Notes: generated by a model not told the origin, from the sequence alone. Positions 6,685 to 14,206 are shown, numbered from the stretch's first letter. The stretch: 14,455 bases of DNA from an uncultured bacterium (GCA_900549855.1 URPS01000053.1:1-14455); one strand, 5' to 3'. A program made the numbers and translations.

Positions 6685-8376
6685 TTACTTGATATTTGAA
6701 TAAGTCCAAGCATCAAATGTAGGAGTTTCAGAAATATTTAATTCTTTCTTCTTTTCTCCTGCTGAGCAATCATCATGAGCGATTGGTTTATACAATCTGT
6801 TGTAGTATTCAATAACCATTCTATCAGAGTTGAAGTAAGCTTCTGCAGTTCTGATAGCTTGTCTCATCATTCTAGCCCATTCTTGCTTGTTATTGTAGTA
6901 AGTAGGGATGATTTGATTTTCGATGATATCCATCATACATCTATGATCAGCCCAATGTCTTTCTTCCCAAGGCATATCGTCATCGATTTCTGGGTATTCA
7001 ACAGTGTAACCGTTGATTCCTGGGAATGTACCTTCTACTGTCCAACCATCATATGTAGACAAGTGTAAAGCACCGTTAGCATTAGCTGACATACCTGAAG
7101 TACCAGATGCTTCAAATGGTCTTAATGGAGTATTCAACCATACATCAGTACCACGTTTTAGCATGCCTGATAATTGTAATTCATAACCAGGTAATACAAC
7201 AACGTTTTTAAGAGTGTGAGATCTGTTCAATAATTTGTTGAACATTTCTTTACCCATAACGTCATCTGGGTGGAATTTACCAGCGAAGATGATTTGGATT
7301 TTGTTTTCATCTAACAATTTGTTGATTCTATCTTTATCCATCAAGATTAACCAAGCACGTTTGTAATCAGCAAATCTTCTTGCCCAAGTGATTGTTAATA
7401 CATCTGGATTGAATCTCTTACCAGCTACGTTAGCAACATATCTGAATAATTCTTCTTTCATTTCACGTTTTGCAGCAAGTAATTCATCAAATGACTTATC
7501 ACCATTCATTCTCTTATCTTGCCAGTAGTGAAGGTTAACAGCGTTGGTGATAGCTCTGATAGGGCATCTTCCGTCAACCCATTCCCACATTTTGTTAGCT
7601 ACAAGACCGTGAAGTTGAGATACTGCGTTAGCAATTCTTGACATTCTTAAAGCTGCAACAGTTAGAGAGAAGTTTTCGCCACCTAATTGAATAGCTCTTT
7701 CTCTTGAAGCACCAGCAAAGAATCCGCCTTCTAACAATGTATCAACCCAGTGAACTTCGTTACCGGCTGCAACTGGAGTGTGAGTTGTAAATACAGTTTT
7801 TCTTTGAACTTCTTCTAAGTTACCATTGTATTGTCTTAATAATTCAAATGCTGCAGGAAGAGCGTGACCTTCGTTCATGTGGATTACATCAAAGTTGTAA
7901 CCAGCTGCTTGAAGAACTCTAACACCTGCAATACCAAGGATGGTTTCTTGAGCGATTCTGATTCTTTCATTTCCATCATAAAGTTTATGAGAAATGCTCT
8001 TAGCCCAGTCACTGTTTCCTTCGATATCAGTTGTTAATAAGTATACAGGGCAAGTTCCGAATAATTCAGGATCTACTCTGAATGCTTTAACTTTAACTTT
8101 TTCACCAAAAGTATCAACTTCTACTGTGATACCAGTGTCAACTAAATAATCATAATATTTTCTGATATAAGCTACTTCAACGTTGCCTGAATGATCAATT
8201 CTTTGATCATAGTAACCATATGACCATAACATAGTTACACCTACCATAGGCATTTGTAAGTAACCAGCTGATAACATGTGAGAACCAGCCAAAAATCCTA
8301 AACCGCCAGAATAAGTTTTTAGCGATTGATCCATTGCTATTTCCATAGAGAAATAAGCTACGTTTGGTAATGTCAT
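6685..8376 (-). CDS. glgP: GT35 alpha-glucan (glycogen) phosphorylase homologue lacking the PLP lysine
   Basis: This 563-residue protein is the short, archaeal-like form of alpha-glucan phosphorylase, which normally uses PLP and phosphate to release glucose-1-phosphate from glycogen or maltodextrins. Visible family blocks are YFSMEIAMD and YSGGLGFLAG near the N-terminus, NEGHALPAAFELL (168-180), TTHTPVAAGNEVH (197-209), TWARRFADYKRA (330-341, with Arg334 and Lys339 at the phosphate/PLP-contacting positions) and LRPFEASGTSGM (418-429). In GT35 the next residue is the lysine that forms the Schiff base with PLP; here it is Ser430 (codon TCA at 7087-7089), reading GMSANANGAL. No frameshift or stop is present. 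It may bind PLP without a covalent link, act as another glucosyltransferase, or be a pseudoenzyme. It has its own promoter and terminator. The family call is secure; phosphorylase activity is not. Confidence 0.9.
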   Translation of the reverse strand: MTLPNVAYFSMEIAMDQSLKTYSGGLGFLAGSHMLSAGYLQMPMVGVTMLWSYGYYDQRIDHSGNVEVAYIRKYYDYLVDTGITVEVDTFGEKVKVKAFRVDPELFGTCPVYLLTTDIEGNSDWAKSISHKLYDGNERIRIAQETILGIAGVRVLQAAGYNFDVIHMNEGHALPAAFELLRQYNGNLEEVQRKTVFTTHTPVAAGNEVHWVDTLLEGGFFAGASRERAIQLGGENFSLTVAALRMSRIANAVSQLHGLVANKMWEWVDGRCPIRAITNAVNLHYWQDKRMNGDKSFDELLAAKREMKEELFRYVANVAGKRFNPDVLTITWARRFADYKRAWLILMDKDRINKLLDENKIQIIFAGKFHPDDVMGKEMFNKLLNRSHTLKNVVVLPGYELQLSGMLKRGTDVWLNTPLRPFEASGTSGMSANANGALHLSTYDGWTVEGTFPGINGYTVEYPEIDDDMPWEERHWADHRCMMDIIENQIIPTYYNNKQEWARMMRQAIRTAEAYFNSDRMVIEYYNRLYKPIAHDDCSAGEKKKELNISETPTFDAWTYSNIK

Positions 8377-8429
8377 AATTTTTAAACCTTTTCTTTTATG
8401 TACTACTAAAGGACTAAACGTCCATTAAA

Positions 8430-8460
8430 ATTATATACCAACAACATAACATTTTTTCAA
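8430..8460 (-). promoter_or_regulatory. Likely sigma-70-type promoter of the phosphorylase gene
   Basis: The minus strand has TTGAAA (8455-8460), then TATATA after 17 bases (8432-8437) or TATAAT after 19 (8430-8435). A leader of about 50 bases with an AAAGG site precedes the ATG at 8376. Confidence 0.6.
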
Positions 8461-8582
8461 TCTTTTTATCAAAACTCTAATACCAAAAAACTAATATTAT
8501 CTTCCAAAACCACTCTGTGACTACCTCTTATAATTGTTAAGTTTTGTAACAAACTAATTCTTTAGAGTTACTTCTTTTTAGT

Positions 8583-8658
8583 TAGATGCTTAGATGCGTA
8601 GAGGCTTAGTAAAAATAAATTTGCTATACCTCTAAGCCTCTAATCATCTACGCATCTA
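8583..8658. repeat. Octamer-built palindrome with a different unit (element E3)
   Basis: Arms of 27 bases (8583-8609 and 8632-8658) match as inverted copies at 24 of 27 positions around a 22-base loop. Each arm is a run of octamers, TAGATGCN TAGATGCN TAGAGGCN TAG. Mismatches fall at arm positions 8, 15 and 16, so the eighth base of the unit is again variable. The right arm abuts the cupin stop codon at 8659. No T-run follows on the cupin's strand, so a standard terminator is unlikely. The architecture matches E1 and E2 with a different word. Confidence 0.82.
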
Positions 8659-8964
8659 TTAAATTTTTATTAACAGGAATTTACTATCCTTGAGCCCTAA
8701 GACTTTGTGTTCTTTATCTTTTTTAAACATAAGGATATCGCCTTTACCTAACTTGAATTTTTCTGCATCAAAATGAATTTCGATTTCACCATCCAATACA
8801 AAAACAGCTGCATCAGCAATTGAAGTATGCGTATCAATGATTTCATCTTTTTTTATTGCTACAACATTAAGACTACTGTCGCCATGCTCCATTAAAATTT
8901 TTCTTTCAAATTTCCCGCCTTCTAAATTAATAATATCTTTTGCTTTCATTACATCATAAAACAT
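8659..8964 (-). CDS. Small single-domain cupin protein
   Basis: The 101-residue protein has the cupin double-motif layout. Motif 1 covers about 40-59 (DEIIDTHTSIADAAVFVLDGEI) and motif 2 about 73-88 (LGKGDILMFKKDKEHKV), with the conserved glycines Gly59, Gly73 and Gly75. Only one histidine in each motif is kept (His46, His86). The second His and the Glu of motif 1 are Ser48 and Ala52/53, so the usual metal site is incomplete. It could be a ligand-binding or weakly metal-binding cupin; the substrate is unknown. A strong AAAGGAGA site fixes the ATG at 8964. It lies between palindromes E3 and E2, reads in the same direction as the phosphorylase gene, and could be transcribed into it. Confidence 0.85.
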   Translation of the reverse strand: MFYDVMKAKDIINLEGGKFERKILMEHGDSSLNVVAIKKDEIIDTHTSIADAAVFVLDGEIEIHFDAEKFKLGKGDILMFKKDKEHKVLGLKDSKFLLIKI

Positions 8965-9012
8965 AACTTAATCTCCTTTCGTATTTATGTTTGGCGAAAT
9001 AGAAGTGGGGTT

Positions 9013-9025
9013 CATCCGACGGATG
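9013..9025. repeat. Short perfect inverted repeat CATCCG-A-CGGATG
   Basis: A 6-1-6 palindrome lies 48 bases upstream of the cupin start and just before palindrome E2. It could be a protein-binding site controlling the cupin gene or the outer edge of the repeat region. Function unknown. Confidence 0.5.
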
Positions 9026-9032
9026 GCTTAAG

Positions 9033-9223
9033 ATAAAGTCGCTAAGTCACTAAGTTGTTAAGGCGTTAGTAACGTCTTTAAGTCGTTAGGTCGTTAAGGC
9101 ATTAAGTTCATTTAATTCGCTTGCGCTTATAATATATAAAGACCTAACAGATAACAAAATACAAAATAAAAATTCTTAATACGAACCTAACGACTTAAAG
9201 ACTTAACGACCTAATGACTTTAT
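9033..9223. repeat. Large octamer-built palindrome in the divergent intergenic region (element E2)
   Basis: This element occupies most of the gap between the divergent cupin and synthase-like genes. The left part (9033-9109) is a run of octamers such as TAAAGTCN, TAAGTCAC, GTTAAGGC and GTTAGGTC. The right part (about 9182-9223) is the inverted counterpart: 31 of 42 positions match the outer left arm. An 18-base block at 9074-9091 is also a perfect inverted copy of 9185-9202. The left arm therefore holds two tandem pairing partners. The segment 9074-9112 matches the reverse complement of 2790-2828 at 36 of 39 positions, linking it to E1. Between the arms lies an AT-rich loop. The remaining gap (9225-9387) is AT-rich leader with no promoter I can place confidently. 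Confidence 0.82.
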
Positions 9224-9387
9224 CTCATTGTCCTCTTGAAAAAAAAAATTGTTTTTGCTAAGTTTAAGAAGTAATTACGTTACAAAAATTTACTTAACAA
9301 ATTGTAATAAATGCAATTTTGATGTCAAATTTTTTTATGTGTAGTTTTTTAAATATATAGAAGTTATGTGTGTAAGGAGTTTATCTT

Positions 9388-12105
9388 ATGAAGATTAACG
9401 CAATTGGTGCTGATTATTCAGCTTTGAGAGCAAGAAACTTAAAGAATTCAAAGGTTAATGAAACTATTAAAACTGACGATGTTTCAAATATTCAGCAAGG
9501 GATGTCAATGATATCTTTTAGAAGCGGTAATCCCAGACACATAGCTCACGTTGTAGCAGAAGAACCTTTGTTTGGTTTTAATGGTGGCGGTGTTGGAACA
9601 GTCGTTAATGACTATAATTTTCTTGATAAAGATGTCGATAAGGTTGTAAAAATTATTCCTATGTACAACCAACAAGTTGATTATAAAAAAGACGTAGATC
9701 CAAAAACCGGAAAAATTAAACAACCGTTACCACAAGATGTTAAAGTAAGATACATTCCTGATAATTTGCCTGCTGGTCATCCTTTCAAGGGAAAAGAAGG
9801 CACTCCTTTTATTACCGGTAAGGCATTGGATAATGCGACAGATATGGCAAAGTTTTTAGAAAAAGAACAAGCTAATGTCTTTTTGTTAGAGGAAGTTAAG
9901 GCTTCAAAAATGAATTGGGGCATGGAAGAAAATGTACCAATCAAAATGTTCAAAGCTCAAAAAGATGAAAATTTAATAAAAGCAATGGATAAAAGAGGCA
10001 TGAGCAAAGATTTGCAAAACAAATTAGAATTTGTTTTCACTTATGTTGATTCTACTGCAAGTATGCCAAAGCAATATGCTGACGGAATGAGCTACTCTAC
10101 AGCAAGTGGTTCTGAATTAGAAAAACGATTTGCTTCCGGTTGGAAAGGTCAAGATTATGCCAAATTCGACAAAGCAACTGTTGAATTAATGCCGTCATTG
10201 AAGGAAAAATTTGGAATTGACCCAAAATACTTCTTATGTTCAGATGGTCAATCAATGTTTACAATGCACTATGCAGCGCAAAAGAATGCCGGAGGTGATT
10301 CTTATTGGCAAGATAAATTCTTAGGCGGTGTTGGTCACAATATGAACCGTGGATACATCCAAGAAATGGGTGCTCGTCAAGCTATTGTTAACTTGGGTGC
10401 AACAAAAGAAGAATTAAATAAACTTATTAATTCACCGGAATATTCAAATGCTGTTAAACTCGGAAGAGAAGAAGATTTCCTTAGAGAAACAGTATTGAAG
10501 AATTTCAATAGCAAAACAAGTGGAATGAACGCTTTTTCAGTGCCTATTCATTATGCAAAAGTTGGCTATTCTCCAATGTTAACAACTGTATCAGAAGGTT
10601 ATCATGATTCGATTATTTCAAATAAATTAGTATCATCACTTTATTCTGATTTAAAAGAATTAGATGAAGTTGGTAGATTCAAAGCTATCACAAACCCATT
10701 GATGGATCCAAATGTTTCAGCATTTAAACCTGAAGTATTGCAAGGTGGATATAAAAACGATTCAAAAGTTAAATTGGCTGACGGAACAGAAGTTACTGTT
10801 CCTAAATTCCAAGTGTTTGATAAAAATAAAACAGATTTAGCTAGCGTAAGAGAAGTTAAACGTCAAAACAAAATTAATTTATTGGAAAGATTTAATAAAA
10901 AATTTATTAACGCACAATTCTATGATGAAAAAAACAAAGAATGGATGGCTGCCGACACAGGTAGAATGCATATTCTAACAGGTGCATCCGGAAGAAAAGC
11001 AAAAATTTACGGTGAAATTTCTGATGAATATTTGCAAAAACTAAAAAATGGCAAAGATGTAAAATTAGTAACAAGCTGGGGACGTGGTGATTTCCAAAAA
11101 GGTATGGATACTGTAATTGACTCATTCGAAAAATATGCAGCCAAGGATCCTGATGCTATCTTGATTTTTGGTGGAGATATGCAATATGAACCACAAACAG
11201 TTGAAAAATTTCAATTGATAAGTGCAAAACCTAATATGAAGGGCAGAATGATATTGATGGATGGCTGGACTCCTGGTAAAGACTTTGCTATGGCAAGTGA
11301 TGTTGCGCTTCTTCCTTCAAGATTCGCACCTTGTGAATTGACAGACTTGGAAGCTAAAAAGTGCTTATGTACACCGGTAGTACCAAATGTTCAAGGTATG
11401 GCGCAAAAGAATTTTGACCCATCACTTACCGAAGAAATTGCTAAAGCTGATGCATACAAAGGAAAACATGAATACTTTATGACAGAAGAAGCTGCTTTAA
11501 AAGATGCTAACGCTGAAGCAAAAGCTGAATTTGAAAAAACAAAAAACAAATTGATTGCAGAAATCAAAAAACAATATAAAGGAAAAGTAAACGAAGAAAT
11601 TCCGGAAGAACTTTTAAACGCTTCTATTGAAGGAAATGATAAATATCAAAAAGCTTTAAGAAAACTTAGAGATTCTGTAATATCTGATGATATGGCTGCT
11701 TGCTTAGAAAGAGCATTAGTGACTGATAGAAACGGTAAAAATGCTGAAACAATTCTTGCAAACCAAATAAAAGAAGATACAACTTGGTTTGGAAACGGTT
11801 GGTTAAGCAATACCGGAAAATCAGCAGGAGAACTTTACCAAGAATACCATTTTAACAACAAAGGTAAAAACATCTCTAAGAAAGATTTGATTACATTAGA
11901 CTTTTCCGGATTATCAAAAGGTGGTCATACAACTGAAGTAACCGGTCAATCTGTTCACTTTGGCGGTAAAACAAAAAAAGCTGCTGCAATTGCATTGGGT
12001 ATCGCAGCCTTAGCCGGAATTGGAGTGGCAGGCTATAAGGGTGGTTGGTTCTCTCCAAAATTTGAAGAAGAAACAAAAAACGGTAATCTTTCTTGTATAG
12101 GTTAA
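9388..12105 (+). CDS. GT5 glycogen-synthase-like protein with C-terminal membrane segment
   Basis: This 905-residue protein has a recognisable but divergent glycogen/starch synthase (GT5, GT-B fold) core. N-terminal half: AEEPLFGFNGGGVGTVVND (57-75) matches the KxGGLGDV region; CSDGQS (284-289), GHNMNRG (316-322) and TTVSEGYH (399-406) match the HDW, HN..YQG and TVSptY blocks. C-terminal half: SWGRGDFQKGMD (563-574, Arg566/Lys571 as in synthases) and LLPSRFAPCELTDLEA (641-656). The KxGG lysine is Asn65 and the SRFEPCGL glutamate is Ala647, so normal ADP-glucose transfer is doubtful. A lysine-rich region near 710-770 is predicted helical. Residues 865-883 (AAAIALGIAALAGIGVAGY), preceded by KTKK, look like a C-terminal membrane anchor. 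'ISFRSGN' (42-48) and 'VHFGGKTKK' (856-864) may be lineage-specific short motifs. AAGGAG at 9374-9379 fixes the start. It may be a membrane-tethered glucosyltransferase variant or a glucan-binding pseudoenzyme. Confidence 0.85.
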   Translation: MKINAIGADYSALRARNLKNSKVNETIKTDDVSNIQQGMSMISFRSGNPRHIAHVVAEEPLFGFNGGGVGTVVNDYNFLDKDVDKVVKIIPMYNQQVDYKKDVDPKTGKIKQPLPQDVKVRYIPDNLPAGHPFKGKEGTPFITGKALDNATDMAKFLEKEQANVFLLEEVKASKMNWGMEENVPIKMFKAQKDENLIKAMDKRGMSKDLQNKLEFVFTYVDSTASMPKQYADGMSYSTASGSELEKRFASGWKGQDYAKFDKATVELMPSLKEKFGIDPKYFLCSDGQSMFTMHYAAQKNAGGDSYWQDKFLGGVGHNMNRGYIQEMGARQAIVNLGATKEELNKLINSPEYSNAVKLGREEDFLRETVLKNFNSKTSGMNAFSVPIHYAKVGYSPMLTTVSEGYHDSIISNKLVSSLYSDLKELDEVGRFKAITNPLMDPNVSAFKPEVLQGGYKNDSKVKLADGTEVTVPKFQVFDKNKTDLASVREVKRQNKINLLERFNKKFINAQFYDEKNKEWMAADTGRMHILTGASGRKAKIYGEISDEYLQKLKNGKDVKLVTSWGRGDFQKGMDTVIDSFEKYAAKDPDAILIFGGDMQYEPQTVEKFQLISAKPNMKGRMILMDGWTPGKDFAMASDVALLPSRFAPCELTDLEAKKCLCTPVVPNVQGMAQKNFDPSLTEEIAKADAYKGKHEYFMTEEAALKDANAEAKAEFEKTKNKLIAEIKKQYKGKVNEEIPEELLNASIEGNDKYQKALRKLRDSVISDDMAACLERALVTDRNGKNAETILANQIKEDTTWFGNGWLSNTGKSAGELYQEYHFNNKGKNISKKDLITLDFSGLSKGGHTTEVTGQSVHFGGKTKKAAAIALGIAALAGIGVAGYKGGWFSPKFEEETKNGNLSCIG

Positions 12106-12122
12106 AATTTAAATATAAAATC

Positions 12123-12148
12123 AAGCCGGTTTTATAACCGGCTTTTTT
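12123..12148 (+). terminator. Rho-independent terminator of the synthase-like gene
   Basis: A 9-bp perfect stem, AAGCCGGTT / AACCGGCTT, with a TTAT loop runs into TTTTTT, 17 bases after the stop codon. The -10 box of the next gene begins only a few bases further on. Confidence 0.95.
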
Positions 12149-12159
12149 CATGCTAATAT
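12131..12159 (+). promoter_or_regulatory. Promoter of the metallo-hydrolase gene, possibly leaderless
   Basis: Extended -10 TGCTAATAT (12151-12159) ends exactly six bases before the ATG at 12166. A weak -35, TTTATA (12131-12136), lies 17 bases from the -10 inside the terminator loop. No Shine-Dalgarno sequence is present, so transcription probably starts at or next to the ATG. A perfect TATAAT overlaps at 12157-12162. Confidence 0.55.
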
Positions 12160-12165
12160 AATTTT

Positions 12166-12795
12166 ATGATTATAAAGAACTTTATTGAACCACCAATTGA
12201 TAATAATAATTACTTATTAATAGATGAAAAATCAAGAGAAGCAGCACTTGTTGATTGTTCTTCTGTTGACGATAGAATTTGGGAAGAATTAAAAAATAAT
12301 AACGCAACATTAAAATACATTTTGCTTACTCACGGTCATTTTGACCATATTGCCGGCATTAGACCTGATATGGGTGTTGCAGCAAATCATTCCAAGCCAC
12401 AAATTGTGATGAATGAAAACGACTTAGACTGGCTAAAAAATGCCAACAAGTATTTGCCGATGTTTGGGATGTCGGAGATTACAATCCCAACAATAGACTG
12501 CTTTGTAAAGGAAGGTGACATTCTTAAACTTGGCAACACTGAAATTAAAGTGATTGAAACTCCTGGGCATACTCAAGGAGGAGTCTGTTATTTAGTTGAT
12601 AACAACTTATTTTCAGGTGATACTATTTTTAGAGAAAGTGTTGGACGTTGTGACTTAGAAGGCGGAGATTTTGCACAAATCGTTAAAAGCATAGAAAACA
12701 AAATATTCACACTACCGGAAGACGTTTTGATTTATCCCGGACACGGCAAAATGACCTCTGTTGGTTGGGAAAAAGAACATAACAGATTTATGTAA
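12166..12795 (+). CDS. Metallo-beta-lactamase-fold hydrolase, glyoxalase II-like
   Basis: This 209-residue enzyme belongs to the glyoxalase II-like branch of the metallo-beta-lactamase superfamily (GloB/YcbL type), usually hydrolysing thioesters such as S-D-lactoylglutathione or related acyl-thiols. Two-metal ligands are all visible: THGHFDH (His56, His58, Asp60, His61), GHTQG (His135), SGDTIF (Asp152) and YPGHG (His193). The ESVGRCD segment and the closing GWEKEHN match this branch. It lacks the extra C-terminal glutathione-binding domain of classical glyoxalase II, so the substrate may be another thiol ester. The start is the ATG at 12166; six AT bases separate it from a -10 box and there is no ribosome binding site. 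It is convergent with nothing and is followed by the M16 gene, which has its own promoter. Confidence 0.92.
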   Translation: MIIKNFIEPPIDNNNYLLIDEKSREAALVDCSSVDDRIWEELKNNNATLKYILLTHGHFDHIAGIRPDMGVAANHSKPQIVMNENDLDWLKNANKYLPMFGMSEITIPTIDCFVKEGDILKLGNTEIKVIETPGHTQGGVCYLVDNNLFSGDTIFRESVGRCDLEGGDFAQIVKSIENKIFTLPEDVLIYPGHGKMTSVGWEKEHNRFM

Positions 12796-12820
12796 TTTTA
12801 ACGATTTTATTGTTGGCGTG

Positions 12821-12849
12821 TTTCAATTCCTGCAACTTTTTTATATAAT
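12821..12849 (+). promoter_or_regulatory. Likely promoter of the M16 peptidase gene
   Basis: A perfect TATAAT at 12844-12849 has a weak -35, TTTCAA (12821-12826), 17 bases upstream. The leader to the ATG is about 14-20 bases and includes the ribosome site AGAGAGG. Confidence 0.55.
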
Positions 12850-12869
12850 AAACTCAAAGAGAGGTGTTT

Positions 12870-14192
12870 ATGAAGAAAACTTTAATTAAGTATCCGTTCT
12901 TAACCAAAGAAGTTGAAATATATGAACGAGATAATGGGCATAAAATCGTATTAGCACACAAAGAAGGCGGTATGGTTAATATATCATCTTGGGTAAAAAC
13001 CGGTTCTATTAACGAAAATGACCATAACAACGGAATCTCGCATTTTCTTGAACACCTTATGTTTAAAGGAACTCATAAACACAAAGCCGGCGAGTTCGAC
13101 AGAATTCTGGAAGCTAGAGGTGCTATTGTTAATGCTGCGACTTGGAAAGATTATACATTTTTCTACGTTACACTTCCAAAAGGTGAAAATAACGAAAGTT
13201 TCTATAAAGCAATTGAATTACACGGAGATATGATGGTAGATCCGGTAATTCCCGACTACGAAATGGGAGCAACTTTTAATATTAACGACAAAAAAGTTAC
13301 TGATAAAAGAGAAAGACACGTTGTTATAGAAGAAATAAGAATGCGTAAAGATCAACCTTGGACAAAGGTTTATAATGCAACAAATAAAGCTATGTACACA
13401 TCTCACCCATACAAGCGAGATGTAATAGGAACTCCGGAAATTATTTCACAAATTTCTCAAGAAGAAATTATGAATTATTACAGAACTTACTACTCTCCGG
13501 AAAATGTTACAACAATTATAGTCGGAGAATTCGATTCGGAAGATATTCTTAAACGCACGCTAGAAAGCTTTAACTGGGGAGAACGACCACGTCCTCCTAT
13601 AAGAGATATATTGCCTGATAGACCTGTTAAAGAAACGGTTTATATTGAGAATAAGGCAAACGTAAATTCTTCATTTATGATGTTTGGTTTCCTTGGAACT
13701 CCGGCAAAAGACTTAAAAAACTTAATTGCTTTAGAAATGCTGGCTATAATTTTAGGCGAAGGAGCAAGTTCCAGACTATACAACAATCTTATCGAAAATC
13801 AAAAAGAGCATATTTTCAATATGATTGATGCAGAAAATTATTCTTTCAGAGATGGCTGTAATTTCTTTATACAAGCAAATTTCAACCCTGAATATAAGGA
13901 AAAAGCTATTGAATTAGTCAAAAATGAACTTCTACAAATTCAAACTAATATTACTGAACGAGAAATTAATAAAGCAAAGAAAAAATTAAAATCACGTTTT
14001 GCTTGCGAAGCTGAAACTGTTTCTGACATAGGAGAAGCTATCGGTTATTATATGACTGTATGTGACGAATTAGAGCTTGCAGAAACTTATTTGCCGATTT
14101 GCGAAAGCATGACAGTGGATTATTTACAAGAAGTTGCAAAAAAAATATTAGACATAAATCATGCTGTTATTTCTGTTCTAAGCCCGCAATAA
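12870..14192 (+). CDS. M16 family zinc metallopeptidase (insulinase/processing-peptidase type)
   Basis: This 440-residue protein is one full M16 clamshell half, as in bacterial processing-peptidase homologues that work as homo- or heterodimers. The inverted zinc motif HFLEH (His58, Glu61, His62) lies in NNGISHFLEHLMFKGT. The third zinc ligand is the Glu in VVIEEIRM (Glu154 region). GAIVNAATWKDYTFFYVTLP is the usual strand following the motif. About 15 extra residues (near 131-147, FNINDKKVTDKRERH) lie between the active-site region and the third ligand. The C-terminal M16_C half has NVTTIIVGEFD and a later GEGASSRLYNNLIE block. I chose the ATG at 12870 over the in-frame GTG at 12864 because AGAGAGG ends at 12864, an ideal distance from the ATG. 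No signal peptide is seen, so a cytosolic role in peptide breakdown or processing is likely. Confidence 0.93.
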   Translation: MKKTLIKYPFLTKEVEIYERDNGHKIVLAHKEGGMVNISSWVKTGSINENDHNNGISHFLEHLMFKGTHKHKAGEFDRILEARGAIVNAATWKDYTFFYVTLPKGENNESFYKAIELHGDMMVDPVIPDYEMGATFNINDKKVTDKRERHVVIEEIRMRKDQPWTKVYNATNKAMYTSHPYKRDVIGTPEIISQISQEEIMNYYRTYYSPENVTTIIVGEFDSEDILKRTLESFNWGERPRPPIRDILPDRPVKETVYIENKANVNSSFMMFGFLGTPAKDLKNLIALEMLAIILGEGASSRLYNNLIENQKEHIFNMIDAENYSFRDGCNFFIQANFNPEYKEKAIELVKNELLQIQTNITEREINKAKKKLKSRFACEAETVSDIGEAIGYYMTVCDELELAETYLPICESMTVDYLQEVAKKILDINHAVISVLSPQ

Positions 14193-14206
14193 ATAGAATT
14201 TTAACA

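Noticed and set aside
6775..7068. A 97-codon open frame on the plus strand inside the phosphorylase gene
   Set aside because: It lies wholly antisense to a conserved gene, has no ribosome site, and shows no recognisable protein pattern. The same applies to the other short frames inside topA, the kinase and the synthase-like gene.
9033..9223. The regular short repeats as a CRISPR array
   Set aside because: The unit is 8 bases with no unique spacers, the arms are inverted, and no cas genes are near.
9240..9387. A riboswitch or clear promoter in the synthase-like gene leader
   Set aside because: The leader is AT-rich with only weak -35/-10 matches (such as TTGATG with TAGTTT) and no conserved riboswitch pattern that I recognise.
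12864..12869. GTG at 12864 as the start of the M16 peptidase
   Set aside because: It overlaps the ribosome binding site AGAGAGG; the ATG at 12870 has the proper spacing.
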